A DNA stretch of 64,000 nucleotides, from NCBI RefSeq assembly GCF_000429465.1, contig NZ_AUBX01000014.1, positions 248,001 to 312,000 of the forward strand, read 5' to 3'. The translations under genes and the position numbers were made by a program. The stretch comes from Algoriphagus vanfongensis DSM 17529 (GTDB lineage: Bacteria > Bacteroidota > Bacteroidia > Cytophagales > Cyclobacteriaceae). This document shows positions 1 to 8,035 of this stretch, piece after piece (position 1 is the first letter of the stretch; every line of letters starts with the position of its first letter). The notes under the pieces were generated by a model, which did no database searches, was not told the DNA's origin, and worked only from the letters and a program-made list of their open reading frames with translations.

Positions 1-1255
1 CCAAAGGATTTTTTTCTACAAGCACAAAATCCGCTGCCATTCCTTTCTTGATCATTCCCCACTCGTTTTCTTTCCCCATGTATTGGGCCGGAACGACCGA
101 GCCTGTTTTCAAAATTTCATAATTGGACATCCCTGCCTCAGACATAAGTGCTATCTCATGCTGGATAGAAAATCCCGGGACATTGAAAACCTGAGGTGAA
201 TCTGAGGCCAAGATCATAGGAACTCCAGCTTGATGCAGTTCCAAAAAAAGCTGTCTTCGAAAAGCCAAATAAGGAGCGACATTCGCCTCATCCAGCATTC
301 CAGCACGTTCTAGCTGCTTTTTGGTATTGACCCATTGCTGAATCAGCGGCCCTGGCAAATATTTCATTTCTGGAGCTTTTCTAAATTCTTCCGCAGGAAT
401 ATAGCCAAAGTACCGATCAAAAAGAGTCAAAGTCGGAGCGATATAAGTTCCCTGGTCTAATGTTTCCTCAATCAAAGCCGGCAACTTCTCTAGTTGCACT
501 TGCCCGACCAGCTTCAGATTAAACGGGCCTGAGGTAGTGGGGTCTATTACCAGATCTTCAGGCAAAAGCCCTTCCATGTAGCCATCCATGTGCTCTACGG
601 ATTTGAATCCACTTGCCAAGGCATTGTCAATCCCGACAGCCAAGGGTACATGTCCACCAAAAGGAATCTTAACTTCTTTGGCAGTTTTGGAAATGGCCCA
701 CATTTCGTCCAACTCAACCCCGGGATGGATTTTCAGATGATCATAGCCTGCTTGTTTTTGATCACGAACCATCTGGGCTGCCTGATCTGGACTGCTCACC
801 GAATTACCATTGAAGGAAGGACCTGAAATAAAAACCCGAGGCCCCATCATTTCACCAGAATTGACTCTTCTTCGCAAATCCACATGGCTAGGATGTCCTA
901 GCATACTTCTGATCCGAAGCACCCCATTGGCTAGGTACAGCCACAGCGATTCTTCTTGCAGCTGAGTACTTCCGTCATCGGCAACAGGAAGATGTGCATG
1001 AAATTCCGCCAATCCGGGATATACAAAAGCTCCTCCCCCATCTACCACCCTATCAGCACTCATTCGGGGAGTTTGAGGTCCTAGCGCTATGATTTCTTTG
1101 ATTTTCCCATCGGAAACATAAATTGCCTGATTCTCCAATACCTCCTCCCCATCCATCGTTACGACATTCACATTCATCACGAGGATATCCTGCGCCAAAA
1201 GTCCACCGGCAAAAAGCCAGGCAAACACTCCAAAAAGAACTCCTTTGAATTTCAT
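1..1255 (-). CDS. Secreted amidohydrolase (imidazolonepropionase-like), C-terminus cut by window edge
   Basis: About 418 residues are visible, running off the left edge. The first 22 residues form a signal peptide ending in LLAQ, so the enzyme should be periplasmic. An HAH metal-binding pair lies near residues 86-88 in the context AEFHAHLP, following the PGL turn typical of cyclic amidohydrolases. A later LASDSP segment near residue 350 supplies the expected catalytic Asp, followed by the MGKENEWGMIKKGMAADFVL tail seen in imidazolonepropionase-type enzymes, which fixes the family. Such secreted Bacteroidota members are annotated as amidohydrolases of unknown substrate (peptidase- or prolidase-like). 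It ends the minus-strand gene group with gluconokinase just upstream. Confidence 0.85.
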   Translation of the reverse strand, partial: MKFKGVLFGVFAWLFAGGLLAQDILVMNVNVVTMDGEEVLENQAIYVSDGKIKEIIALGPQTPRMSADRVVDGGGAFVYPGLAEFHAHLPVADDGSTQLQEESLWLYLANGVLRIRSMLGHPSHVDLRRRVNSGEMMGPRVFISGPSFNGNSVSSPDQAAQMVRDQKQAGYDHLKIHPGVELDEMWAISKTAKEVKIPFGGHVPLAVGIDNALASGFKSVEHMDGYMEGLLPEDLVIDPTTSGPFNLKLVGQVQLEKLPALIEETLDQGTYIAPTLTLFDRYFGYIPAEEFRKAPEMKYLPGPLIQQWVNTKKQLERAGMLDEANVAPYLAFRRQLFLELHQAGVPMILASDSPQVFNVPGFSIQHEIALMSEAGMSNYEILKTGSVVPAQYMGKENEWGMIKKGMAADFVLVEKNPL

Positions 1256-1325
1256 GACAGATTCATTTAGGTAATGATCTCAAGTTCGCTTTTAGAAGGC
1301 TAGAAAACAATCCGATCCTGTAAAA

Positions 1326-1805
1326 TCACCTTGCTAGAAAATCGATGGCTTCTTGGATCATTTTCTCAGGACTTTGATCAATACTCAATTTGTATCCATA
1401 GCTAGGCTCCTCCCACGTAGCAAACTGAGAGTCCAGCATCCCTGCTTTCATAAAGTGATTTTTGCGGGCAATCATTCGTAACCAAATCAGTTCCTTTTCA
1501 CCTTTCAGATGAATCCATTTGATTTCGGGATCAACTGCCAAAATTTCTCTATACTTCTCTTTCAACGCTGAGCAACCTAGGATACACCCCCCGTTTCCTT
1601 TGGAACCCAGTAATTTATTTGCCAAAATCTCTAGCCAAGGTTTTCTATCCTCATCGTTCAGCGGATTTCCAGCACTCATTTTGGCTATGTTATCCGCAGG
1701 GTGAAAAAGATCCCCGTCATAAAACGGAATTTGAAAGTGTTCAGAAAGCGCATTTCCCAAAGTACTTTTGCCCGTACCGGAAACACCTGTAATAATTACT
1801 AACAT
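1326..1805 (-). CDS. gntK: Gluconokinase (GntK/IdnK family)
   Basis: A 159-residue cytoplasmic kinase that would phosphorylate D-gluconate to 6-phosphogluconate. The P-loop GVSGTGKST is at residues 7-15, followed by FYDGDLFHPADNIAKMS, the gluconokinase signature that places Asp and His at the sugar site, and GCSALKEKYRE in the middle. Length matches the family (about 160-175). The longest frame starts with TTG at 1868 and would overlap the divergent gene; the ATG at 1805 gives the normal MLVIITGVSG start, so I chose it. The two divergent genes then share a short upstream region of about 50 bp. Confidence 0.9.
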   Translation of the reverse strand: MLVIITGVSGTGKSTLGNALSEHFQIPFYDGDLFHPADNIAKMSAGNPLNDEDRKPWLEILANKLLGSKGNGGCILGCSALKEKYREILAVDPEIKWIHLKGEKELIWLRMIARKNHFMKAGMLDSQFATWEEPSYGYKLSIDQSPEKMIQEAIDFLAR

Positions 1806-1856
1806 TTGATTGATTTCAGCAGCGATCAATCTTAAAGATTGGCTATTTTGTGGAAG

Positions 1857-3311
1857 ATGAAAAGCCAAGCTACCTTAATTTCCGAACAATTTTACACCAA
1901 GCCGGTCCGGAAACTTCATTTTCGCCATTTGAGAATGACCAAGCCTGAAACCAGCATTCAAGAAGCAGCCAATCAGATGGCTACTGAGCAGGTAAGCTGT
2001 CTCTTTGTAGGAAACTCATCGGATGAAATCCAAGGCTACATCACAGACATCACTCTTCGGGATCGGGCATTAGCTAAGGGCCTGCCACTACCCAGTCCAA
2101 TATCAGAGATCATGGAGCAAAACATGATATCCATCCATCCTGATGCAAGTTTGGTCGAAGCCCTTCTACTGATGTTTGAAACCAAATCGCGCTACCTTTT
2201 GGTCAGGGAAAACAATCAGTACATCGGTTGGATCTCCAGAACTAAAATCCTGACTGAACAGAGTCAAGGCCCATTCATGTATATCCAGTCGGTCAAGGAG
2301 GCGCGGCAGATTCCCGAATTAGCCGAAAAATGGAACCGAATGCCTGAGATCATCCACTTACTGCTTTCTCAGGGCATGAAAGCCGGATTGGTCAATCAAA
2401 TCATCACAACGGTGGCCGACACGATCACACAGCGGGTAATCGAACGAGTCATCAAAGAGATCGGTCCTCCCCCGGCACAATTCGTGTTTTTTGTATTGGG
2501 AAGTGAAGGTCGGGGAGAGCTGACCTTGAAAACCGATCAAGACAATGCCATCATCTATGAAGACAAAGCCAATGAACATCGTGAGGAAGTTAGAGCCTAT
2601 TTTTTGGACTTTGCCACACGAGTATCCACCTCTTTGGACCAAATAGGAATTGAGTTTTGCAAAGGAGAACTGATGGCAATGAATCCCAAATGGACACATT
2701 CTCTGTCTCACTGGAAGAGAAACTATGAAAACTGGATCTCAGATGCATCCCCAGAAACAGCCATGAACTATGCGACTTTCTTTGACTGCAGAGCTATCTA
2801 TGGACAAACCTCCCTGCTATCCGAACTCAAAGAGCACATGGAGGACTTGCTCAAAAGAGCTCCAGAACGCTTCTTTATCAATCTCGGACATAATGCATTA
2901 CAGTTTGAGCCTCCTTTGACATTTTTCAGAACAATCAGAACCGAAAATATAGACGGAGAGAAGCAGCTCAACCTAAAACAGACCATGCGGCCCATCGTAG
3001 ATCTGGCTAGAGTATTCGCCTTGAAATACTCCGTCACTGAAACCAACACCGTACAGAGGATCCAGAATCTTCAGAAAAAGGGAGTGTTTTCGATGCCTGA
3101 AAGCCAAGAACTCATCCAAGCATTTGACTATCTCCTCTCTCTCCGACTTGAAAATCAAGCCGAGCTGATCCTCAATCAGCAGGAAAAACCCAAAAACTAT
3201 CTTTCCATCTCTTCACTTACCAAAGTGCAATCGGTGACACTCATCGAGATCTTTAAAGTTATTAAGGATTTTCAAGCGCGCATCCGCTTTTCCTTTACCA
3301 GAACATTATAA
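1857..3311 (+). CDS. CBS-pair / DUF294 nucleotidyltransferase-like signalling protein
   Basis: 484 residues from the ATG at 1857 (the longer frame begins with TTG at 1839). Two CBS motifs occupy roughly residues 25-140. They are followed by a DUF294 nucleotidyltransferase core with GSEGRGELTLKTDQD at about 215-229, where the usual GSxGRxE...DxD pattern of GlnD-type transferases is preserved, and then a DUF294_C helical region. Family members usually carry an N-terminal cyclic-nucleotide-binding domain, but none is visible here. The likely role is adenine-nucleotide sensing coupled to nucleotidyl transfer on an unknown partner. It is a single-gene unit divergent from gntK. Confidence 0.85.
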   Translation: MKSQATLISEQFYTKPVRKLHFRHLRMTKPETSIQEAANQMATEQVSCLFVGNSSDEIQGYITDITLRDRALAKGLPLPSPISEIMEQNMISIHPDASLVEALLLMFETKSRYLLVRENNQYIGWISRTKILTEQSQGPFMYIQSVKEARQIPELAEKWNRMPEIIHLLLSQGMKAGLVNQIITTVADTITQRVIERVIKEIGPPPAQFVFFVLGSEGRGELTLKTDQDNAIIYEDKANEHREEVRAYFLDFATRVSTSLDQIGIEFCKGELMAMNPKWTHSLSHWKRNYENWISDASPETAMNYATFFDCRAIYGQTSLLSELKEHMEDLLKRAPERFFINLGHNALQFEPPLTFFRTIRTENIDGEKQLNLKQTMRPIVDLARVFALKYSVTETNTVQRIQNLQKKGVFSMPESQELIQAFDYLLSLRLENQAELILNQQEKPKNYLSISSLTKVQSVTLIEIFKVIKDFQARIRFSFTRTL

Positions 3312-3555
3312 ATTTTATCTTAAGATGATACTTTTATAAAAAATTTATAAAAGTTATTTTTTATTCCTCAAAGTTTTTTATTTTTGTTAAAGCGAATAAT
3401 TTGCAGTTCTGAGACCATTCCCAAAAGGAAATTCTATAAAACTGGCTTCAGTAATAATTTTTATGGAAAGGCCCATCTCAGGATTTGTGGATTATTTGGA
3501 ATAGAATGTATTCTTAGTAAAAACACTTATACAAACCCTAAACTGTCAAATCAGT

Positions 3556-5883
3556 ATGCTAAGTAAGTATCCTCTCTCAGATGTTGAGAAAAGCTTCTTT
3601 CAGGAATCAGGAGTTGAAAAAATCAGTACGATGATTCCTTATCTCACGGTTGACAATTTCCCTAAACTGGGACTGCTTACAGCCTGCCGATTCTTGGAAT
3701 GGGCTGCTGCCAACCCTCAAGGCGTCATCTCTTTGCCGACCGGCAAAACACCTGAGTTTTTTATCAAATGGACCCAATATTTGCTTGAAAACTGGGACAG
3801 CAAAAAAGGGAAAGAAATCAGAGATCAATATGGCTTGGGCAAAACCCAAAAGCCTGTCCTTAAAGACTTGACCTTTGTACAGATCGATGAGTTTTACCCG
3901 ATTTCCTCGGCTCAAAACAACTCCTTCTATGACTATGTCAACAAATTTTACATTCAAGGCTTTGGGCTTTCCAAAGAAAAAGCCATTCTGATCAATTCAG
4001 ATGAGATTCCTTTGGCACAAGGCAAAACCTACCAGGAGATTTTCCCTGACTTGAAAGTAGACCTTTCTCTCAGATTCAGAGAACCACAAAATGAACTGGA
4101 AAAACTACAGCAAGAATCCATCTACCTCATCGATCAATGGTGCGGCGACTATGAGCAGCGCATCCGTGACTTAGGAGGTATCGGTTTCTTCTTGGGAGGA
4201 ATCGGTCCGGATGGACACATCGCATTCAACACCCGAGGATCCCATATTTTCTCAGTGACACGATTGACTGAGACCAACTTCGAAACTCAGGCTGTGGCTG
4301 CCGGTGATCTAGGCGGGATCGAGGTATCCGCCAATAGACTAGTCATCACCATCGGTCTGGACACGATCGTTTACAATCCTGAAGCAGTAGCCATCATCAT
4401 CGCTGCTGGTGAGGCAAAGGCTGGTATCGTCAAAGATTCCTTGGAGACCAAACTCAACAATGTCTATCCAGCTACTGTCCTACAGAAACTGAAAAACGGT
4501 AGATTCTACCTGACCAAAGGTGCCGCGGTCAAACTTACAGACTCGATGGATGCCTACTACCAAAAAGGCGAGTGGACTTTCGAAAAGACCGAGAGATCTG
4601 TGATCGAGCTTTGCAAAAAGCTGAATAAATATGGACACAGACTTAAGCTAAGTGACCTGAAGGCCGACAAATATTGTAAGCTGATCCCGGACCTTTCTGA
4701 AGACACTGTCAATCAGGTCATGAAAAGTATCGAGGCAAAACTTGCGAAAGGATTGGAAAAAGAATCGAATGAGACCATCCTCCACACAGGACCTCACCAC
4801 GATGATATTTCCTTGGGTATTCTACCTCATATCACTAATCAGCTCAATGAGCCAAGCAATGAGACTCACTACTCTGTATTGACTTCTGGCTTCACAGCCG
4901 TGACCAATACCTTTGTCATCGACACATTACAGCATACCAAAAAGCTGCTAGATGAAGACAAAATCCAAATGGTCAACTACGAAGACTTCTTTGAAGTAGG
5001 CTATAGCCTCAAAACTGACAAGGATGTCTACCACTACCTGACCAATGTCGCTTCTGAAAATGCCGAAGCACGAAAAAGAGGCCTTTGTCACCGAGTGGTG
5101 AGAGCTTTGGTCATTATATATGAAATCAAAAACAAAACTCAACTTCGTGAAACGATCAATGATGTAATCAGCATCTTGAGAAAAAGCTACGATGGAGAAA
5201 AGAACCCAGCCAAAATTCAAAAACTGAAAGGAATGATCCGTGAGTTTGAGGAGGAGCTGGTATGGGCTCACTTTGGTGTGCAGGTGAAAAATGTGCATCA
5301 CTTGAGACTTGGCTTCTATACAGGAGATATTTTCACTGAGCAGCCAGACAAAACTAGAGATGTAGAGCCGATCGTAGAGATGTTCAGAAAGGTAAATCCT
5401 ACCAAGATCAGCTTGACCCTAGACCCAGAAGGATCTGGTCCGGACACCCACTACAAAGTACTTCAGGCTACTGCCGCAGCGGTGAAAAAATGGAGTGAAG
5501 AAAAGGATCTCAGCGACCTTAGAATCATTGGCTATAGAAACGTTTGGTTCAAATTCGAACCACATGAAGCGAATGTAATCGTCCCTGTTTCCTTGGGAGA
5601 TATGTCTGTGATGGAAGATTCTTTTTCTAACTGCTACTTGAGCCAGGTCAATGCTTCTTTCCCAAGCTATGCGCACAATGGCAAATTCAGTACTGTAGCC
5701 AAGAGAACTTGGGTAGGTCAGTTGGACGACATCCAGCTACTGCTAGGCAAAAACTACTTCTATCTGCATGAGCGTGCCAAAGTAAGAGCTAGTCACGGCT
5801 TAATTTTCTTCAGAGACATGAATGTAGATGAGTTTCTAGCTACAGCAAGAGAGCTAGAAAAGTCAATTGAAGGAATGTTGTAA
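3556..5883 (+). CDS. NagB-like deaminase fused to PIG-L (LmbE) deacetylase domain
   Basis: 775 residues, two domains. Residues 30-340 resemble glucosamine-6-phosphate deaminase: SLPTGKTPEFF, QIDEFYPI with the catalytic acid pair at about 111-112, and GGIGPDGHIAFN at about 214-225. Residues 400-775 resemble PIG-L/LmbE N-deacetylases, with HHDD at about 414-417 in place of the usual HPDD zinc motif. Together the domains could remove an acetyl group and then deaminate an amino sugar phosphate, with the following ROK kinase making the phosphate; that pathway is inference. The fusion is a known Bacteroidota architecture without an assigned reaction that I can cite. Start is ATG at 3556 after a 240-bp AT-rich upstream region. 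Confidence 0.85.
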   Translation: MLSKYPLSDVEKSFFQESGVEKISTMIPYLTVDNFPKLGLLTACRFLEWAAANPQGVISLPTGKTPEFFIKWTQYLLENWDSKKGKEIRDQYGLGKTQKPVLKDLTFVQIDEFYPISSAQNNSFYDYVNKFYIQGFGLSKEKAILINSDEIPLAQGKTYQEIFPDLKVDLSLRFREPQNELEKLQQESIYLIDQWCGDYEQRIRDLGGIGFFLGGIGPDGHIAFNTRGSHIFSVTRLTETNFETQAVAAGDLGGIEVSANRLVITIGLDTIVYNPEAVAIIIAAGEAKAGIVKDSLETKLNNVYPATVLQKLKNGRFYLTKGAAVKLTDSMDAYYQKGEWTFEKTERSVIELCKKLNKYGHRLKLSDLKADKYCKLIPDLSEDTVNQVMKSIEAKLAKGLEKESNETILHTGPHHDDISLGILPHITNQLNEPSNETHYSVLTSGFTAVTNTFVIDTLQHTKKLLDEDKIQMVNYEDFFEVGYSLKTDKDVYHYLTNVASENAEARKRGLCHRVVRALVIIYEIKNKTQLRETINDVISILRKSYDGEKNPAKIQKLKGMIREFEEELVWAHFGVQVKNVHHLRLGFYTGDIFTEQPDKTRDVEPIVEMFRKVNPTKISLTLDPEGSGPDTHYKVLQATAAAVKKWSEEKDLSDLRIIGYRNVWFKFEPHEANVIVPVSLGDMSVMEDSFSNCYLSQVNASFPSYAHNGKFSTVAKRTWVGQLDDIQLLLGKNYFYLHERAKVRASHGLIFFRDMNVDEFLATARELEKSIEGML

Positions 5884-5907
5884 TATTGAAAATAGATTGA
5901 TAATTGG

Positions 5908-5945
5908 ATCAGAAAGTTGTCGTTGGCAGCTTTCTGATTTTGATT
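5908..5945 (+). terminator. Probable intrinsic terminator after the NagB/PIG-L gene
   Basis: ATCAGAAAG (5908-5916) pairs with CTTTCTGAT (5930-5938) around a 13-nt loop and is followed by TTTTGATTT. The T-run is broken, so read-through into the ROK kinase gene is likely. Confidence 0.5.
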
Positions 5946-5980
5946 TAACACACCTATTATAACCCTATTAAAATTTACGA

Positions 5981-6841
5981 ATGGAAAAGGCCATTTTGGG
6001 ATTAGATATCGGAGGCACTAGTATCAAAGGAGGCGTCTTGATCAATGGACACTTGGAGGATATCCGCAGCATCCCTACACCGGCCAAAGAGTCCCAGGAG
6101 TTTATTCTGGAAACCATCGCCCTCTTTATTGAATCCTATCTACCACATGACATCGAGGGGATAGGCATCGGCATACCGGGACTAGTAGATGCCGAAAATG
6201 GCATCGTCTTGGGACTTGCCAACATCCCTGCATTTCAGCATGTAGAATTGGGCAAGTTTTTGACCAACCGGATCGGAAAACCGATTTTCATCAATAACGA
6301 CGCCAACTGCTTTGCACTGGGCGTTCATAAATTTGGAGTAGGCAAAAGCTACAAAAATCTGGTAGGCATCACGCTCGGCACGGGAGTGGGAGGAGGTATC
6401 GTGATCAACGGCCACCTCTATTCGGGTGTCAATTCTGCAGCCGGAGAATGGTGCAGCGTTTCCTATTTAGACCACAATTTTGAAAATTACTGTAGCGGAA
6501 AATTTTTCCACAATAAATACCAGACAAAACCCAAGGCTCTGGCTAAAAAAGCCTACGACGGAGATAAAGAAGCCATTCAGGCTTTTGATGAGTTTGGACA
6601 TCATTTGGCAGAGCTCATCAAACATATTCTATATAGCTTGGCCCCAGAAGCCATCGTATTAGGAGGGTCTATCCGTAAGACATACCCCCTCTTCAGAGAG
6701 TCTTTGGAGAAAAATCTTGCCACTTTCAATTACCCGACGGTTTTGGAAAAGTGTCAAATTTTGCTGTCTGAACTAGACGAAACAGCCATTCATGGAGCGG
6801 TAGCTTTGGTAGATTTTGAAAAAGAGACAGTTAACACTTAA
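5981..6841 (+). CDS. ROK-family sugar kinase without the canonical zinc motif
   Basis: 286 residues. The N-terminal phosphate-binding loop LGLDIGGTSIKGG (residues 6-18), NNDAN (about 105-109, containing the catalytic Asp) and LGTGVGGGIV identify a ROK kinase that phosphorylates a hexose or N-acetylhexosamine with ATP. In ordinary ROK kinases the next segment is GEIGH followed by CxCGxxGCxE, which binds zinc. Here it reads AGEWCSVSYLDHNFENYC (about 152-169), so the zinc-site His and Cys array are missing. The gene lies 97 bp after the NagB/PIG-L fusion, suggesting an amino-sugar substrate such as GlcNAc; that is inferred from context only. Confidence 0.85.
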   Translation: MEKAILGLDIGGTSIKGGVLINGHLEDIRSIPTPAKESQEFILETIALFIESYLPHDIEGIGIGIPGLVDAENGIVLGLANIPAFQHVELGKFLTNRIGKPIFINNDANCFALGVHKFGVGKSYKNLVGITLGTGVGGGIVINGHLYSGVNSAAGEWCSVSYLDHNFENYCSGKFFHNKYQTKPKALAKKAYDGDKEAIQAFDEFGHHLAELIKHILYSLAPEAIVLGGSIRKTYPLFRESLEKNLATFNYPTVLEKCQILLSELDETAIHGAVALVDFEKETVNT

Positions 6842-6867
6842 AAGAGTAAAGTTGGTTTAGTAAGTAA

Positions 6868-6903
6868 AAAAGAACGACTCTCGCTGGAGTCGTTCTTTTT
6901 TTT
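6868..6903 (+). terminator. Intrinsic terminator after the ROK kinase
   Basis: GAACGACTC (6872-6880) and GAGTCGTTC (6887-6895) form a 9-bp stem, extended by A-T pairs, with a TCGCTG loop and an eight-T tail. A-rich sequence on the 5' side makes it usable in both directions. Confidence 0.9.
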
Positions 6904-7002
6904 CCTGTATGAAAATGAAAACCCGTTTATAAACAGACCACATCATGGCCCTCTCCCAGTTATTTTCTAGGATATTACTTCTTCGAAAGCTATTTTTTCA
7001 AC

Positions 7003-7956
7003 ATGAAAGCGTTTCAACTTCAAGTAGCTTTAGCTCAAATCTCACCTGTCTGGCTAGACAAGAAAAAAACTCTTGAGAAAGTAAAAACAAATATTTTGGA
7101 AGCAGCCAGCCAAGGCTGTGATTTGGTTGTATTCGGAGAGGGATTGGTCCCAGGATACCCTTGGTGGCTATCCATCACTCATTCCGCTGCTTGGGACAAT
7201 CAAATTCAAAAGGAAATCTTTGCCCACTATGCCAGCAATGCAATCCAAATCGAGCGCGGTGATTTATCAGAAATCCAAAAAATAGCCAAAGACAATAGCA
7301 TCGCTGTATACCTCGGAATCATAGAGCGGCCATCTGATAGAGGAGGACATAGCCTTTATTGCTCCTTGGTATATATTGATCAAAAAGGAGAAATCAAGTC
7401 TGTCCACCGCAAACTCCAACCAACTTACGACGAAAGGCTCGTCTGGTCCCCCGGTGATGGAAATGGACTACAGACCCATCCATTAAACGGATTCACTCTT
7501 GGAGGTTTGAACTGCTGGGAAAACTGGATGCCAATGGCCCGAACGGCTCTATACGGATTGGGAGAAAATGTTCACATAGCTGTTTGGCCTGGAGCCGTGA
7601 GAAACACCGAAAATATCACTCGCATGATCGCTCATGAGAGTAGGTCTTATGTGATTTCTGTTTCCAGTCTGATGAGAAAATCAGACTTTCCTCCAAACAC
7701 TCCCCACTTGGATCTTATATTGAAAGATTGTCCGGAAGTCTTGGCAGATGGTGGAAGCTGTATTGCCGGTCCAGATGGAAATTGGGTCATAGAACCAACA
7801 GCACATGTAGAAGGACTCCTCATAGAAAGCCTAGATTTTCAAAAAATCTTAGAAGAAAGGCAAAATTTTGACCTCGTAGGTCATTATTCACGACCAGATG
7901 TACTCAAGCTCGAAGTCAACAGAAGTAGACAAGCTTCTGTGGAATTTCTAAAATAA
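7003..7956 (+). CDS. Nitrilase (carbon-nitrogen hydrolase family)
   Basis: 317 residues, the usual nitrilase length. The Glu-Lys-Cys catalytic triad is readable: FGEG with Glu46, HRKLQPTYDERLVW with Lys137, and GGLNCWENWMPMAR with Cys171. The CWENWMP(M/L)AR form around the Cys is typical of true nitrilases and cyanide hydratases rather than amidases or omega-amidases, so direct conversion of a nitrile to a carboxylate and ammonia is the likely reaction. There is no signal peptide, so it is cytoplasmic. It stands alone between two terminators; the natural substrate cannot be told from the context. Confidence 0.9.
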   Translation: MKAFQLQVALAQISPVWLDKKKTLEKVKTNILEAASQGCDLVVFGEGLVPGYPWWLSITHSAAWDNQIQKEIFAHYASNAIQIERGDLSEIQKIAKDNSIAVYLGIIERPSDRGGHSLYCSLVYIDQKGEIKSVHRKLQPTYDERLVWSPGDGNGLQTHPLNGFTLGGLNCWENWMPMARTALYGLGENVHIAVWPGAVRNTENITRMIAHESRSYVISVSSLMRKSDFPPNTPHLDLILKDCPEVLADGGSCIAGPDGNWVIEPTAHVEGLLIESLDFQKILEERQNFDLVGHYSRPDVLKLEVNRSRQASVEFLK

Positions 7957-7987
7957 AAGTAGAAACCATCTCATTTACTTCAGAAAC

Positions 7988-8015
7988 AAAAAAGCACAAG
8001 TATCTCTACTTGTGC
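7988..8015 (-). terminator. Intrinsic terminator for the Tat-exported oxidoreductase
   Basis: GCACAAGTA (7994-8002) pairs with TACTTGTGC (8007-8015) across a 4-nt loop. Read on the minus strand, the stem is followed by TTTTTTGTTTC, so it terminates the minus-strand gene ending at 8036. Confidence 0.85.
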
Positions 8016-8035
8016 CTTATTCAATTAGGAGTTCA

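Noticed and set aside
590..826. 78-residue plus-strand frame
   Set aside because: Antisense shadow of the amidohydrolase gene, which has a clear signal peptide and metal motif on the other strand.
1326..1868. 180-residue gluconokinase with N-terminal extension
   Set aside because: The first 21 residues come from a TTG start inside the divergent gene; the ATG at 1805 gives the family's normal start.
3384..3566. 60-residue frame in front of the NagB-PIG-L gene
   Set aside because: Starts with TTG, overlaps the real gene and has no family resemblance; the region looks like an upstream control region.
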